DNA of 11,113 bases from positions 1-11,113 of the forward strand of contig JAEWJV010000253.1 of assembly GCA_023386395.1 (NCBI GenBank). Reading direction: 5' to 3'. Below, in pieces: positions 1 through 7,966 of this stretch (position 1 is its first letter; each line of letters opens with the position of its first letter). The notes beneath the pieces were generated by a model, which did no database searches, was not told where the DNA came from, and was given only the letters and a program-made list of their open reading frames with translations. A program made the translations under genes and the position numbers. Source of the stretch: Bacteroidota bacterium. GTDB taxonomy: Bacteria; Bacteroidota; Bacteroidia; Chitinophagales; Chitinophagaceae.

Positions 1-1502
1 GATGAATTGCTTTGACATATCGAAATGGCTGCGCCGGAACTTAACAACTCTTGCTGAAGCGCATCAAAATGTTTTGCAATATCATCAGACCAATCTACAG
101 AAATCAATCCTTTATTATTAAAACCGATAGGTCTGTTTTTTCCATATTGTATTTGCTGGTAAACGATGACCGTTCCTATCATCAATATCACTGAACTTGC
201 AAATTGAATAACCACTAATATTTTACGGGGCAATGAACTGCTTCTGCCTGCTTTTAAATTTCCTTTCAGTACACGAACGGGATTGAAAGAAGAAAGATAA
301 AAAGCGGGATAACTGCCTGCAAGCAACCCTGTAATAATGGTAAACAAAATCATGATTAACCAAAAAACCGGATTAGCCATTTGCAAACTCATTTCTTTAT
401 CGGTGAGCTTATTGAAATAAGGTAAAGCCAGCGCTACCATGCCAAGCGCTAATATGAATGCAAATGCAGACATTAACAGCGACTCATTTAAGAATTGATT
501 GATGAGTTGTTTTCTGCCGGAACCAACAGCCTTTCGAACACCAACTTCTTTCGCTCTTTTTTCAGAACGTGCAGTGCTTAAGTTCATGAAGTTGATGCAC
601 GCAATCAGTAAAACGATAAGGCCCAAAATGCCAAACATCCGCACATATTTTATAAACCCACCAGTGTTTATACCGTTATCAAAATCGCTGTATAATCTCC
701 ATTTCGACATTGGATGAATAAACAGCTCGGGTTTAATATGTTTCAATGTATTCTCATCTGTAAAATGAGAAAGCACATCATTTTTAATTTTTGCATTTAC
801 GCTTTGCGGATCAGCATTGTTAAATAGTTGCACAAATACCTGCCATGAATTATTTGCCCAGTTTGTTTTATGATATTGTTTTATCCATGGATAAAGGGTT
901 TCCTCTAATTGAAAAGGAATTAAATAATCAAAACTGAGCGAACTGTTTTTTGGTTCTTTATCTACAACTGCTGTTACTTTTAAATCGGTTTGATTATCGA
1001 GTTTTATAGTTTTACCAATGGGATTGGTGCTGCCAAAAAGTATACCGGCAGTTTCTTTTGTTAATACAATTGAATAAGGATCATGTAAAGGATTTTTACT
1101 TCCGTCAAGTATGTTTAATGAAAACATGGAAACAGCTTCTTCACCAATAAAATGCCCGAATTTGCTTATCCTTTTTTCACCATAAACCAATGAATGATTT
1201 TGCCCCCAATCGCACATGGCCACAGCTTTAAAATCGGGAAACTTATTTTTAAGTTCTTCAGCTAGCGGGTAAGGAAGAGCTCGTTGTGTGCCGCGAGATC
1301 CATCAAAGGTCTGGTGCATCATAACCTGGTAAATGGTATCGTAGTTTTTAAAATTCTTATTGGCAGAAACTTCATCATAAATCCATAATCCGATAATTAT
1401 TGCCACAGCCATGCCGGTTGCCAATCCAAGAATATTAATAATGGAATATGTTTTATTCTTTACTACGTTGCGCCATGCGATTTTTAAATGGTTTTTAAAC
1501 AT
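1..1502 (-). CDS. MacB/FtsX-type ABC transporter permease (permease D), 3' part outside the window
   Basis: The frame is open from an ATG at 1502-1500 to the window edge: 500 complete codons, with no stop or frameshift found when I translated it. The product starts MFKNHLKIAWRN. A membrane helix lies at about residues 19-42, followed by a MacB-type periplasmic domain to about 285. Three helices follow near 288-310, 338-362 and 378-402, and a fifth begins near 428. The FtsX coupling motif KEVGVRKAVG is at about 318-327, on the cytoplasmic side, where this family contacts its ATPase. FNPVRVLKG follows helix 4. Compared with the neighbouring 801-819-residue paralogues, about 300 residues are missing (rest of helix 5, second periplasmic domain, last three helices); this is the window boundary, not a biological truncation. 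The start has no Shine-Dalgarno sequence and its position matches the paralogues. It is the last gene visible in the leftward operon, 138 nt after permease C. Its substrate cannot be inferred. Confidence 0.93.
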   Translation of the reverse strand, partial: MFKNHLKIAWRNVVKNKTYSIINILGLATGMAVAIIIGLWIYDEVSANKNFKNYDTIYQVMMHQTFDGSRGTQRALPYPLAEELKNKFPDFKAVAMCDWGQNHSLVYGEKRISKFGHFIGEEAVSMFSLNILDGSKNPLHDPYSIVLTKETAGILFGSTNPIGKTIKLDNQTDLKVTAVVDKEPKNSSLSFDYLIPFQLEETLYPWIKQYHKTNWANNSWQVFVQLFNNADPQSVNAKIKNDVLSHFTDENTLKHIKPELFIHPMSKWRLYSDFDNGINTGGFIKYVRMFGILGLIVLLIACINFMNLSTARSEKRAKEVGVRKAVGSGRKQLINQFLNESLLMSAFAFILALGMVALALPYFNKLTDKEMSLQMANPVFWLIMILFTIITGLLAGSYPAFYLSSFNPVRVLKGNLKAGRSSSLPRKILVVIQFASSVILMIGTVIVYQQIQYGKNRPIGFNNKGLISVDWSDDIAKHFDALQQELLSSGAAISICQSNS

Positions 1503-1534
1503 AGTAATTGATTTAATTTATTGCAAGGGCAGAA

Positions 1535-1562
1535 TCTAAGCTTTAAGCCACGAGCTTCTAAC
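1535..1562. repeat. four degenerate heptamers with RAGC core
   Basis: Four consecutive 7-mers are visible on the plus strand: TCTAAGC (1535), TTTAAGC (1542), CACGAGC (1549) and TTCTAAC (1556). In the transcribed direction they lie 33-60 nt upstream of the permease D start. Similar phased units occur at 4063-4083 and 5364-5384. Function is unknown; a leader or regulatory element and a neutral intergenic repeat are both possible. Confidence 0.6.
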
Positions 1563-1583
1563 TTCACATTACTTAATTTATCA

Positions 1584-1634
1584 TTCATTGCTGATTATTC
1601 GTTATTCATCAAACCATTCAGTATTGACTATTCA
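1584..1634. repeat. 7-nt-periodic TTCA/TTGA tract
   Basis: TTCA-like cores recur every 7 nt at 1584, 1591 (CTGA), 1598 (TTCG) and 1605, then after a phase shift at 1617, 1624 (TTGA) and 1631. On the transcribed strand this reads as repeats of the GTGAATA type. The tract begins 7 nt after the permease C stop codon. Comparable tracts follow permeases A and B. Confidence 0.55.
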
Positions 1635-1640
1635 CCTTCA

Positions 1641-4046
1641 TCATTCCGTTCTCAAGCTCTTCACCGGGTTGGCCACCGCGGCTTTTAAAGCCTGGAAGCT
1701 GATGGTGAAAAAGGCTATCAGCATAGCCACCACCACAGCCAATAAAAATATCCACCAGCTTATGGCAACACGGTAAGCATAATCCTGCAGCCATTTGTAT
1801 ACGCTGAACCAAGCCAGCGGCCAGGCAATTAATGCTGCTATTAATACATATTTTAAAAAATCTTTTGAAAGCATGCCAACAATATTATTAACCGATGCGC
1901 CCAATACTTTTCTTATACCCACTTCTTTTATCCTGCGTTCTGCGGCATAAGAAGCAAGCCCGAATAAACCCAAACAGGAAATGATAATAGCAATGCCTGC
2001 CAGTATACCAACAATAGTGCTTACCTGCGCATCGGCGCGATAGACATCTTCAAAATGCTCATCAAGGAAATGATATTCAAAAGGGCTGTCGGGGCAATTT
2101 TTTTGCCATACAGACTGAATAAATGCAACAGCATCTTTTGCCTTGCTGCCATTTATTTTTACTGACATATTACTGAAACCCCAGTCTTTCTGGTTGAACA
2201 AAAACATGGTTTCAATTTTATAGTGCAGCGAATTAAAATTGAAATCTTTTGCAATGCCAACAATAGTACCCGATGAATCAAAACCGAAATTGCGGCCCAG
2301 CAGCCATTGCATGTTCTTGCCTTTATTATCTTTCAGCAACTCTTTGGCCATTGCTTCATTGATGATGTATTCCCTTCCGTTTGCCGAGGGTTCTCTTGAA
2401 AAATTTTTACCGGCGGTCAATGGAATTTTATAGAGCGTTAAATAATCCGGGTCTACAATCAGCCGCGTTCCTGTTAACTGGCGCAAAGGCCCGTCGCCCT
2501 GGAACTGTATCCCGGATTGATCGAGGTGGCTGCCCAGTTCATCCTGTGCGCCGGAAACGCCGGTTATTAAGGAATTTGAAAGCAGGTCCTGTTTTAAAAC
2601 ATCATATTTTGTATAACTGAAATTATCTAACGGAACTGTTACCACCTGGTCTTTATTAAAACCGGGATCACGCTGTTGCATGTAGTTTAACTGGCGCACG
2701 GCAAATACTGTTGATATCATTAGAAAGATAGCGCTGGCAAACTGTGCAACCACCAATGTATTGCGCAGGAACGATTTATTTCTTCCCGTTTGAACAGAAC
2801 CTTTTAAAACCTTCACCGGCTGAAATGCAGAAAGATAAGCCGCAGGATATAGGCCTGATAAGATGCCTATAATAATTGTGCCCGCAATAATCGTAAGTAA
2901 TAAAAGCGGATTGTTGAACAACGGCAATTGCAAATTGCGCTGGCTTAAATTATTAACGAACGGAAGGCAAAGTTCAACAAGCCCTATTGCCAGCGCCATT
3001 GCGATGAATGATAAAATAACCGATTCACTGATGAACTGCAAACTTAACTGCCAGCGAAAGGCGCCCACAGATTTACGTATGCCTACTTCCCTTGCACGCT
3101 CTGCTGATCTGGCTGTGGAAAGGTTCATGAAATTGATGCAGGCAATGAGTAAAACAATTAATGCGATGATGAAGAAAGTATTGGTATAATTGTTATCAAA
3201 TTTTTGATAGTTCAAATAATCAAGCCCGATGTCGCCGGCCTTTGAATGCACATCTTTTAAAGGCAATAAAAACAATTCATAGTTTTTCCAGCGATCATCT
3301 TCTGCCATGTATTTTTTAAGATAGGCAGGAAACTTTTTTTCCAATGCAGCAGCATTGGAATTAGGTGTAAGTTCAAGATAAGTATCAAGCCAGTTGCCGC
3401 CCCAGTTATTCATCATCTGCGGGTTCCTGCTGTAAACAGTGCTGAATGAGATCAAAGCATCAAACTGCATTTGAGAGTTCTGCGGCACATTATCCAAAAC
3501 ACCGGTTATGAGAAAATTAATAGTATCGTCCCCATAATAAGTTATGGTTTTGCCTATAACATTTTCATTGCCGAATAATTTATCTGCTGTGGCTTTTGTT
3601 ATAATTACTGAATTTGGTTTTTGCAAAACTGTTTGCCGGTTACCATTCAGCAACCTGAAATCAAACATTTGAAGAAAGGTAGAATCGGCTAATAATCCCT
3701 GGTCAAGATAAACACGCTTATCGCCGTTGCGCACCTGCATTTTTCTCCTCCAGCTAACCCTTGTATAATTTTGAATTTCGGGAAATTCATTTTTCAATGT
3801 TGGCCCCATGGGGAACATAGACAGCGCCACTTTTTGTGAAGACACCATGCCTTCAAACTTCTGCACCTCGTTTAACCGGTAAATATTTTTTGTGTGAAAA
3901 CTATCAAAGCTTTTTTCGTACAAAACAAACGTCATTATAATAATGCAGGCGGCCATGCCAATGGCAAGGCCAATGATATTTATGATGGAATACGTTTTGC
4001 GCTTCCATAAATTACGCCACGCAGTTTTGAAATAGTTTTTAAACAT
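1641..4046 (-). CDS. MacB/FtsX-type ABC transporter permease, two-lobed (permease C)
   Basis: This encodes 801 residues from ATG at 4046 to TGA at 1641-1643, about the same length as its paralogues. Helix 1 (about 19-43) is followed by a MacB-type periplasmic domain (about 48-285) and helices near 288-310, 338-362 and 381-402. The second half repeats the plan: helix 5 (about 428-450), a second periplasmic domain (about 455-670), and helices near 676-700, 730-750 and 762-786. FtsX coupling motifs are present in both halves: REVGIRKSVG (319-328) and KEVGIRKVLG (707-716). Both halves end alike, with QPVKVLKG at 409-416 and NPVKSLRTE at 793-801, which suggests an internal duplication. In this family such proteins pair with a MacB/LolD-type ATPase that transmits force to the periplasm; none is encoded here. 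It lies 79 nt after the SDYY-repeat gene remainder and 138 nt before permease D, with no terminator in either gap. The start has no Shine-Dalgarno sequence but matches the paralogues' MFKNY start. The substrate is unknown. Confidence 0.95.
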   Translation of the reverse strand: MFKNYFKTAWRNLWKRKTYSIINIIGLAIGMAACIIIMTFVLYEKSFDSFHTKNIYRLNEVQKFEGMVSSQKVALSMFPMGPTLKNEFPEIQNYTRVSWRRKMQVRNGDKRVYLDQGLLADSTFLQMFDFRLLNGNRQTVLQKPNSVIITKATADKLFGNENVIGKTITYYGDDTINFLITGVLDNVPQNSQMQFDALISFSTVYSRNPQMMNNWGGNWLDTYLELTPNSNAAALEKKFPAYLKKYMAEDDRWKNYELFLLPLKDVHSKAGDIGLDYLNYQKFDNNYTNTFFIIALIVLLIACINFMNLSTARSAERAREVGIRKSVGAFRWQLSLQFISESVILSFIAMALAIGLVELCLPFVNNLSQRNLQLPLFNNPLLLLTIIAGTIIIGILSGLYPAAYLSAFQPVKVLKGSVQTGRNKSFLRNTLVVAQFASAIFLMISTVFAVRQLNYMQQRDPGFNKDQVVTVPLDNFSYTKYDVLKQDLLSNSLITGVSGAQDELGSHLDQSGIQFQGDGPLRQLTGTRLIVDPDYLTLYKIPLTAGKNFSREPSANGREYIINEAMAKELLKDNKGKNMQWLLGRNFGFDSSGTIVGIAKDFNFNSLHYKIETMFLFNQKDWGFSNMSVKINGSKAKDAVAFIQSVWQKNCPDSPFEYHFLDEHFEDVYRADAQVSTIVGILAGIAIIISCLGLFGLASYAAERRIKEVGIRKVLGASVNNIVGMLSKDFLKYVLIAALIAWPLAWFSVYKWLQDYAYRVAISWWIFLLAVVVAMLIAFFTISFQALKAAVANPVKSLRTE

Positions 4047-4062
4047 ATTTGGTGTTTGATGT

Positions 4063-4083
4063 ATTTAGCGGCAGGCGTTAAGC
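4063..4083. repeat. three degenerate heptamers with xxGC core
   Basis: On the plus strand ATTTAGC (4063), GGCAGGC (4070) and GTTAAGC (4077) are in exact 7-nt phase. They lie 17-37 nt upstream of the permease C start on the transcribed strand. The middle unit is weak. The cores resemble the heptamers at 1535-1562 and 5364-5384. Confidence 0.45.
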
Positions 4084-4125
4084 TTCGTATTATCCTGCAA
4101 ATTATTTATCCATCCTGGTCTCGGT

Positions 4126-4314
4126 TCATGCGGCTTTCCTGCCGAGCGAACGCATTACCTGTCCATAATAATAATCAGACTTTATATTTTTAGCCGCATC
4201 GCCAAGTTGCTTTTTCAAGGTTTCGTTGTCGGGCATTTTATCAGCAATCTTCATCAGCATCTGAGCCTGGTAATAATCAGAACCTATCTTTCCTGCATAT
4301 TGTATCAATGTGGT
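4126..4314 (-). pseudogene. in-frame 3' remainder of the SDYY-repeat gene, beyond an amber codon
   Basis: Directly after the TAG at 4317-4315 the same reading frame stays open for 62 codons to a TGA at 4128-4126. It encodes the rest of one repeat, a further complete 34-residue unit and a final partial unit, with SDYYQAQ and SDYYYGQ motifs and a basic end (SLGRKAA). Counting the TAG as one residue, the spacing from the preceding SDYY to the next is exactly 34, the normal repeat length, so nothing is inserted or deleted at the break. The full-length product would be 403 residues. An internal ATG at 4308 could start a 60-residue piece, but that piece lacks a signal peptide and begins mid-repeat, so independent translation is unlikely. 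It is best read as the C-terminal end of the same gene, lost to a nonsense mutation, translated by readthrough, or split by a sequence error. Confidence 0.8.
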
Positions 4315-4893
4315 CTAAGCCCCTTCATCTGTAATGTTTTCATCTATCAGCCCGGAGAGTATGTTATATTGATAGTAATCGCTCTTTATACTTTGTGCTG
4401 CAGCTATCGTTTGTGCGTACCGGTCTTTATTAAGCGATTTATTTTTCAGCAATGCGCTGATGATTTCTGCTTTGTAATAATCACTCTTCATACCGCCGGC
4501 TATCTTCATCAATTCCGCAAACCTTGCATCAGAAACATCGTTATTGCTTAAAAGTTTTTTTACCACTTCAGCCTGGTAATAATCAGATTTCATATTGCTT
4601 ACTATTACCATTACCTGTTGATATTGTTTTTCATTAAGTGAAGTATTGAGTAATTTTTTTACGGTTTCACTTTGATAGTAATCAGAAGAAATGCTGTTTA
4701 CAGTTTGCAGGTAAGCGTTGGATGTGGCTTCATCAGCAAGAAAAGAAGTCATCACACCATTCAATAATTCAGCTTTGTAATAATCGCTGCTGAGATACTG
4801 ATTGGTCTTATTGAGAAGTGTAACCATTTCATCTTTCGAAAGCTTTTGATTTTTTAGCAGGTAAGAGAGATACATCTCTTTTACATAATCGCT
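4129..4893 (-). repeat. about 34-residue SDYY protein repeats (eight motif starts)
   Basis: SDY(Y/V) motifs begin at codons 149, 184, 218, 251, 285 and 319, and past the amber codon at 353 and 387, giving unit lengths of 35, 34, 33, 34, 34, 34 and 34. Units share the pattern SDYYxAExxxxLL, a polar linker, a second helix, and (I/M)K before the next SDYY. DNA similarity is also seen at the motif: the 16-mer gcctggtaataatcag occurs near 4265 and again near 4571. Two predicted helices per unit suggest an alpha-solenoid. Unit length resembles TPR, but the consensus does not. Confidence 0.85.
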
Positions 4894-5337
4894 TTTAAAG
4901 CGTTCTACTTCATTCAATACGCCCGAGGTGCCCTTTTGTGCAAATATTCTTTGCACGCGGTTATCTGCATCCACACCATAATCAATCAGAAACTGCACGC
5001 AATCTTCAACAAGCGCTTTATCTTCTGCAGGCAGCGTTGATACTTTATTGCCATTAATAGTATAAATAAGATTGCCTTTGCCATCATCTTCCACTTCAAG
5101 CGACCGGTCTTTTTTGCGATAATAGATGGAGCCTTCATCAGATATTGACGTAATACTTTTATCATCATTGCCCAGCCTCACATCGCCCTTAATGATGAGC
5201 GTTAATTTTTCAGCGCTGTTCTTTACTTTTAAGTTAAAGACATTATTCAGTTTCGAATAAGAAACTTCATTGTTCTGCGCCTGTGTAAACATGAGAGATG
5301 CGCAGCATAGCAGTAAGCTTAAAATAATCTTTTTCAT
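4315..5337 (-). CDS. secreted SDYY-repeat protein, interrupted by an amber codon
   Basis: As read, this encodes 340 residues from ATG at 5337 to TAG at 4317-4315. Residues 1-20 form a typical signal peptide (MKKIILSLLLCCASLMFTQA, cleavage probably at AQA/Q), so the product should reach the periplasm or beyond; no convincing lipobox is seen. Residues about 25-100 are beta-rich, charged and asparagine-rich. Residues about 105-145 look helical (DCVQFLIDYGVD, then RVQRIFAQKG). From 149 onward come helical repeats of about 34 residues, each opening with SDYY. From memory, similar SDY-repeat regions occur in hypothetical proteins and in the C-terminal parts of some BlaR1/M56-like proteins of other phyla; no function is established and I could not search. 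No enzyme motif is visible. It sits 107 nt after permease B and, with its 3' remainder, 79 nt before permease C, on the same strand, so co-transcription and a role beside these permeases are inferred. The start lacks a Shine-Dalgarno sequence; the signal peptide supports it. Confidence 0.85.
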   Translation of the reverse strand: MKKIILSLLLCCASLMFTQAQNNEVSYSKLNNVFNLKVKNSAEKLTLIIKGDVRLGNDDKSITSISDEGSIYYRKKDRSLEVEDDGKGNLIYTINGNKVSTLPAEDKALVEDCVQFLIDYGVDADNRVQRIFAQKGTSGVLNEVERFKSDYVKEMYLSYLLKNQKLSKDEMVTLLNKTNQYLSSDYYKAELLNGVMTSFLADEATSNAYLQTVNSISSDYYQSETVKKLLNTSLNEKQYQQVMVIVSNMKSDYYQAEVVKKLLSNNDVSDARFAELMKIAGGMKSDYYKAEIISALLKNKSLNKDRYAQTIAAAQSIKSDYYQYNILSGLIDENITDEGA

Positions 5338-5363
5338 TATTGTGGTTGATTTTATAAGTTGAT

Positions 5364-5384
5364 TTTTAGCTGTGAGCTTTTAAC
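5364..5384. repeat. three degenerate heptamers with RAGC core
   Basis: On the plus strand TTTTAGC (5364), TGTGAGC (5371) and TTTTAAC (5378) match, unit for unit, the last three heptamers of the element at 1542-1562 (TTTAAGC, CACGAGC, TTCTAAC). The element lies 27-47 nt upstream of the SDYY-repeat gene start. The shared order of three units is stronger evidence of common origin than any one unit. Confidence 0.6.
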
Positions 5385-5412
5385 CGCTCATTATTTAATT
5401 AACTTTCTTCTC

Positions 5413-5438
5413 TTCACTCATTCATTGTTCACCATTCA
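5413..5438. repeat. 7-nt-periodic TTCA tract
   Basis: TTCA cores begin at 5413, 5421, 5428 and 5435 (steps of 8, 7 and 7). On the transcribed strand the tract reads as repeats of the GTGAATG/GTGAACA type. It starts 6 nt after the stop codon of permease B, the same placement as the tract after permease C. Confidence 0.55.
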
Positions 5439-5444
5439 CCCACA

Positions 5445-7874
5445 TCATTCCGTTTTTAAACTCTTTACAGGATTAGCCAAAGCCGCTTTGATGGTTTGAA
5501 AGCCAACCGCAATAATGGTTACCCCAAGTGCAGCCAGAACAGCTACTGCAAAAACCCACCAGCTTATAGATGTCCTGTAAGCAAAATCCTCCAGCCATTT
5601 GTTCATTAACAGCCATGCTACAGGTGAGGCAATAAAAAACGCTACCAGGATAAGTTTCAGGAAATCTTTAGATAATATAAAAGATATGTCTTTTATGGAA
5701 GCGCCCAGTACTTTGCGAATACCAATCTCTTTGGTTTTTTGTTCTATCATGAAAGACAGCAAACCCACAAGGCCGAGTATATTAATTACAACAGACAGGA
5801 ACGTGAAAAGATTAAATAGCTGCTGTGTGCGTTTTTCATTTTTATATAAAGAAGCAATATGCTGATCTAAAAAACTGGTTTCAAACAATTGATCGGGATA
5901 TACAGATGTCCAGGCTTTTTCAATAGCAGCTAACGTAGCAGCCGAATACCTTTTATTTAATTTTATACCGGCGTTATAATAAAAGAAAGGAAAGTCAACC
6001 ATTATTACCGGCGCCACAGCATCGTGCAGCGATGTTGTATTATAATCTTTTACCACGCCAATTACCGGCGCTGTTATATCATACATGCCAAAGGTTATAT
6101 ACTTGCCTATCGCTTTTTCAGGAGAAGCAAAACCAAGCGCCTTTACAGCTTTTTCATTCAACACAAAAGCATAGCGCTTTAAGGAATCCGGAATTGAAGC
6201 ATCAATATTTCGTTCATCATTATCATCAATCCAGCGGCCTGCCATTAGTTGCAGGTTATAGGTTTTTAAATAATTTTTGTCCGAAGCTTTTACTTCCACA
6301 TCAATCTTTTCAGAAGCATACTTTTCTTTAACATTAAAACTGGTAGAGGCACTGTTATCTGCTATTGGCGCGCCAAGTGAAAGGCTAACGTTGCTTATGC
6401 CCGGTATGGCGGCCAGCTTATCTTTCAGTAATTGCAGTTGTTGCGGCTTATTTTCCGGAAGGCTTACATCCACCACATTATTCGTTATAAAACCCAGCGG
6501 CTGGGATTGTATAAAATTCATTTGTTTTGCCACCACCAAAGCGCCGATAATTAAAACCTGGGCCGTTAAAAACTGGAACACAACAAGACTTCTTCTTAAT
6601 GTAACAACAGAAGTTTTTGGCGTTATGGTTTTATTCTTTAAAGCAGCAATAGGATTAAAGCCTGATAAAACAAATGCAGGATATAAACCAGACAACAATG
6701 AAACCGTAATCCATAAGCCCGCCAAAAGCAAAGCACTTTTTATATGTAGCCAATGAAGCGGGATATTTTTATCAAGGAATTTATTTAGCGGCGGCAGAAA
6801 TAAATTAATGGATAAAGCAGCAACAATAAATACAAAAGCAGTAAGCAAAAAAGTTTCTGATAAAAACTGCCTGATGAGATGCTGCCTTGTTGCGCCCATG
6901 GTTTTACGCACGCCCACTTCTTTTGATTTTTTTATAGCAAGTGCTGTTGAAAGGTTTGTATAATTAATACAGGCAGATAAAATGAGAAACAAACCAATAG
7001 CGCCGATCAGATACAGATAGCTATAATTAATAGTATAGGAAGGGTTGCCGTTAGCATACAATTGATTGAAATGAATATCGGGCAATGGCTGCAGGCTGAA
7101 GGCAGTAATGGTGCCGTCGTTATCCTTGTTAAGATGATCGCCGGCGATATTGATAAGAGCGTGCTGTACCTGGCTTATTTTATTTTTATTGGATAATGCT
7201 ATATAAGTAAACCCCGAAGCGCTTAAACCCCACTGATCTATTGGAAACCCGCCAATAAATTCAGGCCGCAATGATTTGTAGGAAACAATCATGTTATAAG
7301 GAAGATGCGTATTGGACGGCGCATTGGCAATTACAGCAGCTACCTGCAGGTCAACAAGATTTAAAATTTTTATACGCTTACCAACAGGGTTTTCATTACC
7401 AAAAAATTTATGCGCTGCTTCTTCTGTAAGAATGGCAAAGCCCGGTTCTGTAAGTGATCTTTTTATATCGCCTTGTTGTACCGTTAAGGGGAAAAGTTTG
7501 GGGAAGACAGAATCGGCAAAAACAATATTTGTTTCCCGCAATTTTTTGTTATCAAAAAAAACAGGCACATCACTTTGAAAATGTATCTGGGAAATAAGTT
7601 TTTCATCCGGCAGGGTAGCCCGCAATGCCGTTGCCAGCGGATATGGCGTGATAGGAGTATAGGTTTTACCCGTTGGCCTTTCCACTGCTTTTACAATGCG
7701 GTAAATGTTTGTATCGTTACCTGCTGATTTATCAAAACTTGTTTCATGCAGCATGATCAAACCAATCAATATGCATGCAACCACACTTATATAGAGGCCA
7801 ATAAAATTCAGTGCAAAGAAGCCTTTGTTCTTTTTTATATTTCGCCAAGCAGTTAAAAGATAGTTTTTAAACAT
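5445..7874 (-). CDS. MacB/FtsX-type ABC transporter permease, two-lobed (permease B)
   Basis: This encodes 809 residues from ATG at 7874 to TGA at 5447-5445. It has the same plan as its neighbours: helix 1 (about 20-43), periplasmic domain 1 (about 46-283), helices near 285-308, 338-360 and 381-403, helix 5 (about 428-450), periplasmic domain 2 (about 455-680), and helices near 688-709, 739-757 and 770-793. Coupling motifs are KEVGVRKTMG (318-327) and KEIGIRKVLG (715-724). It is the most diverged of the set: the loop after helix 4 reads FNPIAALKN where the others have PxxVLKG, the tail is NPVKSLKTE rather than RTE, and the segment before coupling motif 1 is NYTNLSTALAIKK rather than NFMNLSTARSA. 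That may reflect a different substrate or partner, which is inference. It begins 163 nt after permease A and ends 107 nt before the SDYY-repeat gene. No Shine-Dalgarno sequence precedes the start, which is fixed by alignment with the paralogues. Confidence 0.95.
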   Translation of the reverse strand: MFKNYLLTAWRNIKKNKGFFALNFIGLYISVVACILIGLIMLHETSFDKSAGNDTNIYRIVKAVERPTGKTYTPITPYPLATALRATLPDEKLISQIHFQSDVPVFFDNKKLRETNIVFADSVFPKLFPLTVQQGDIKRSLTEPGFAILTEEAAHKFFGNENPVGKRIKILNLVDLQVAAVIANAPSNTHLPYNMIVSYKSLRPEFIGGFPIDQWGLSASGFTYIALSNKNKISQVQHALINIAGDHLNKDNDGTITAFSLQPLPDIHFNQLYANGNPSYTINYSYLYLIGAIGLFLILSACINYTNLSTALAIKKSKEVGVRKTMGATRQHLIRQFLSETFLLTAFVFIVAALSINLFLPPLNKFLDKNIPLHWLHIKSALLLAGLWITVSLLSGLYPAFVLSGFNPIAALKNKTITPKTSVVTLRRSLVVFQFLTAQVLIIGALVVAKQMNFIQSQPLGFITNNVVDVSLPENKPQQLQLLKDKLAAIPGISNVSLSLGAPIADNSASTSFNVKEKYASEKIDVEVKASDKNYLKTYNLQLMAGRWIDDNDERNIDASIPDSLKRYAFVLNEKAVKALGFASPEKAIGKYITFGMYDITAPVIGVVKDYNTTSLHDAVAPVIMVDFPFFYYNAGIKLNKRYSAATLAAIEKAWTSVYPDQLFETSFLDQHIASLYKNEKRTQQLFNLFTFLSVVINILGLVGLLSFMIEQKTKEIGIRKVLGASIKDISFILSKDFLKLILVAFFIASPVAWLLMNKWLEDFAYRTSISWWVFAVAVLAALGVTIIAVGFQTIKAALANPVKSLKTE

Positions 7875-7966
7875 ACAATATCAATTCTTATGTGAAAGCT
7901 GAAAACCTTTGGTTTAACGCTCAATAACCAATACACAGTATTTCATTGTAAACCTCCGCAGGGCGA

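Noticed and set aside
4101..4110. Bacteroidota -7 promoter element (TAnnTTTG) upstream of permease C
   Set aside because: The transcribed strand offers only a one-base-short match (TAATTTG) with no suitably spaced TTG that I could confirm.
4126..4317. Genome-wide reassignment of TAG to an amino acid
   Set aside because: TAG terminates the gene at 10738-10740 at a plausible C-terminus, and the other stops here are TGA and TAA. A single nonsense change or sequence error is simpler.
4207..4551. Plus-strand open frame of 114 codons across the amber codon of the SDYY-repeat gene
   Set aside because: It is antisense to the repeat array, and its Cys/Tyr/Ile-rich product is the complement of repeated SDYY codons. 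Nothing else supports it.
4129..4893. CRISPR-like array, because of regularly spaced DNA similarity at about 102 nt
   Set aside because: The period is exactly 34 codons and the similarity follows the SDYY protein motif, so it is a coding repeat, not repeats and spacers.
6277..6756. Plus-strand open frame of 159 codons opposite permease B
   Set aside because: It lies wholly within a well-supported permease gene, has no recognisable domain, and its composition is what the complement of a membrane-protein gene gives. A similar 159-codon frame at 9314-9793 opposite permease A is likewise a shadow; the equal length is coincidence.
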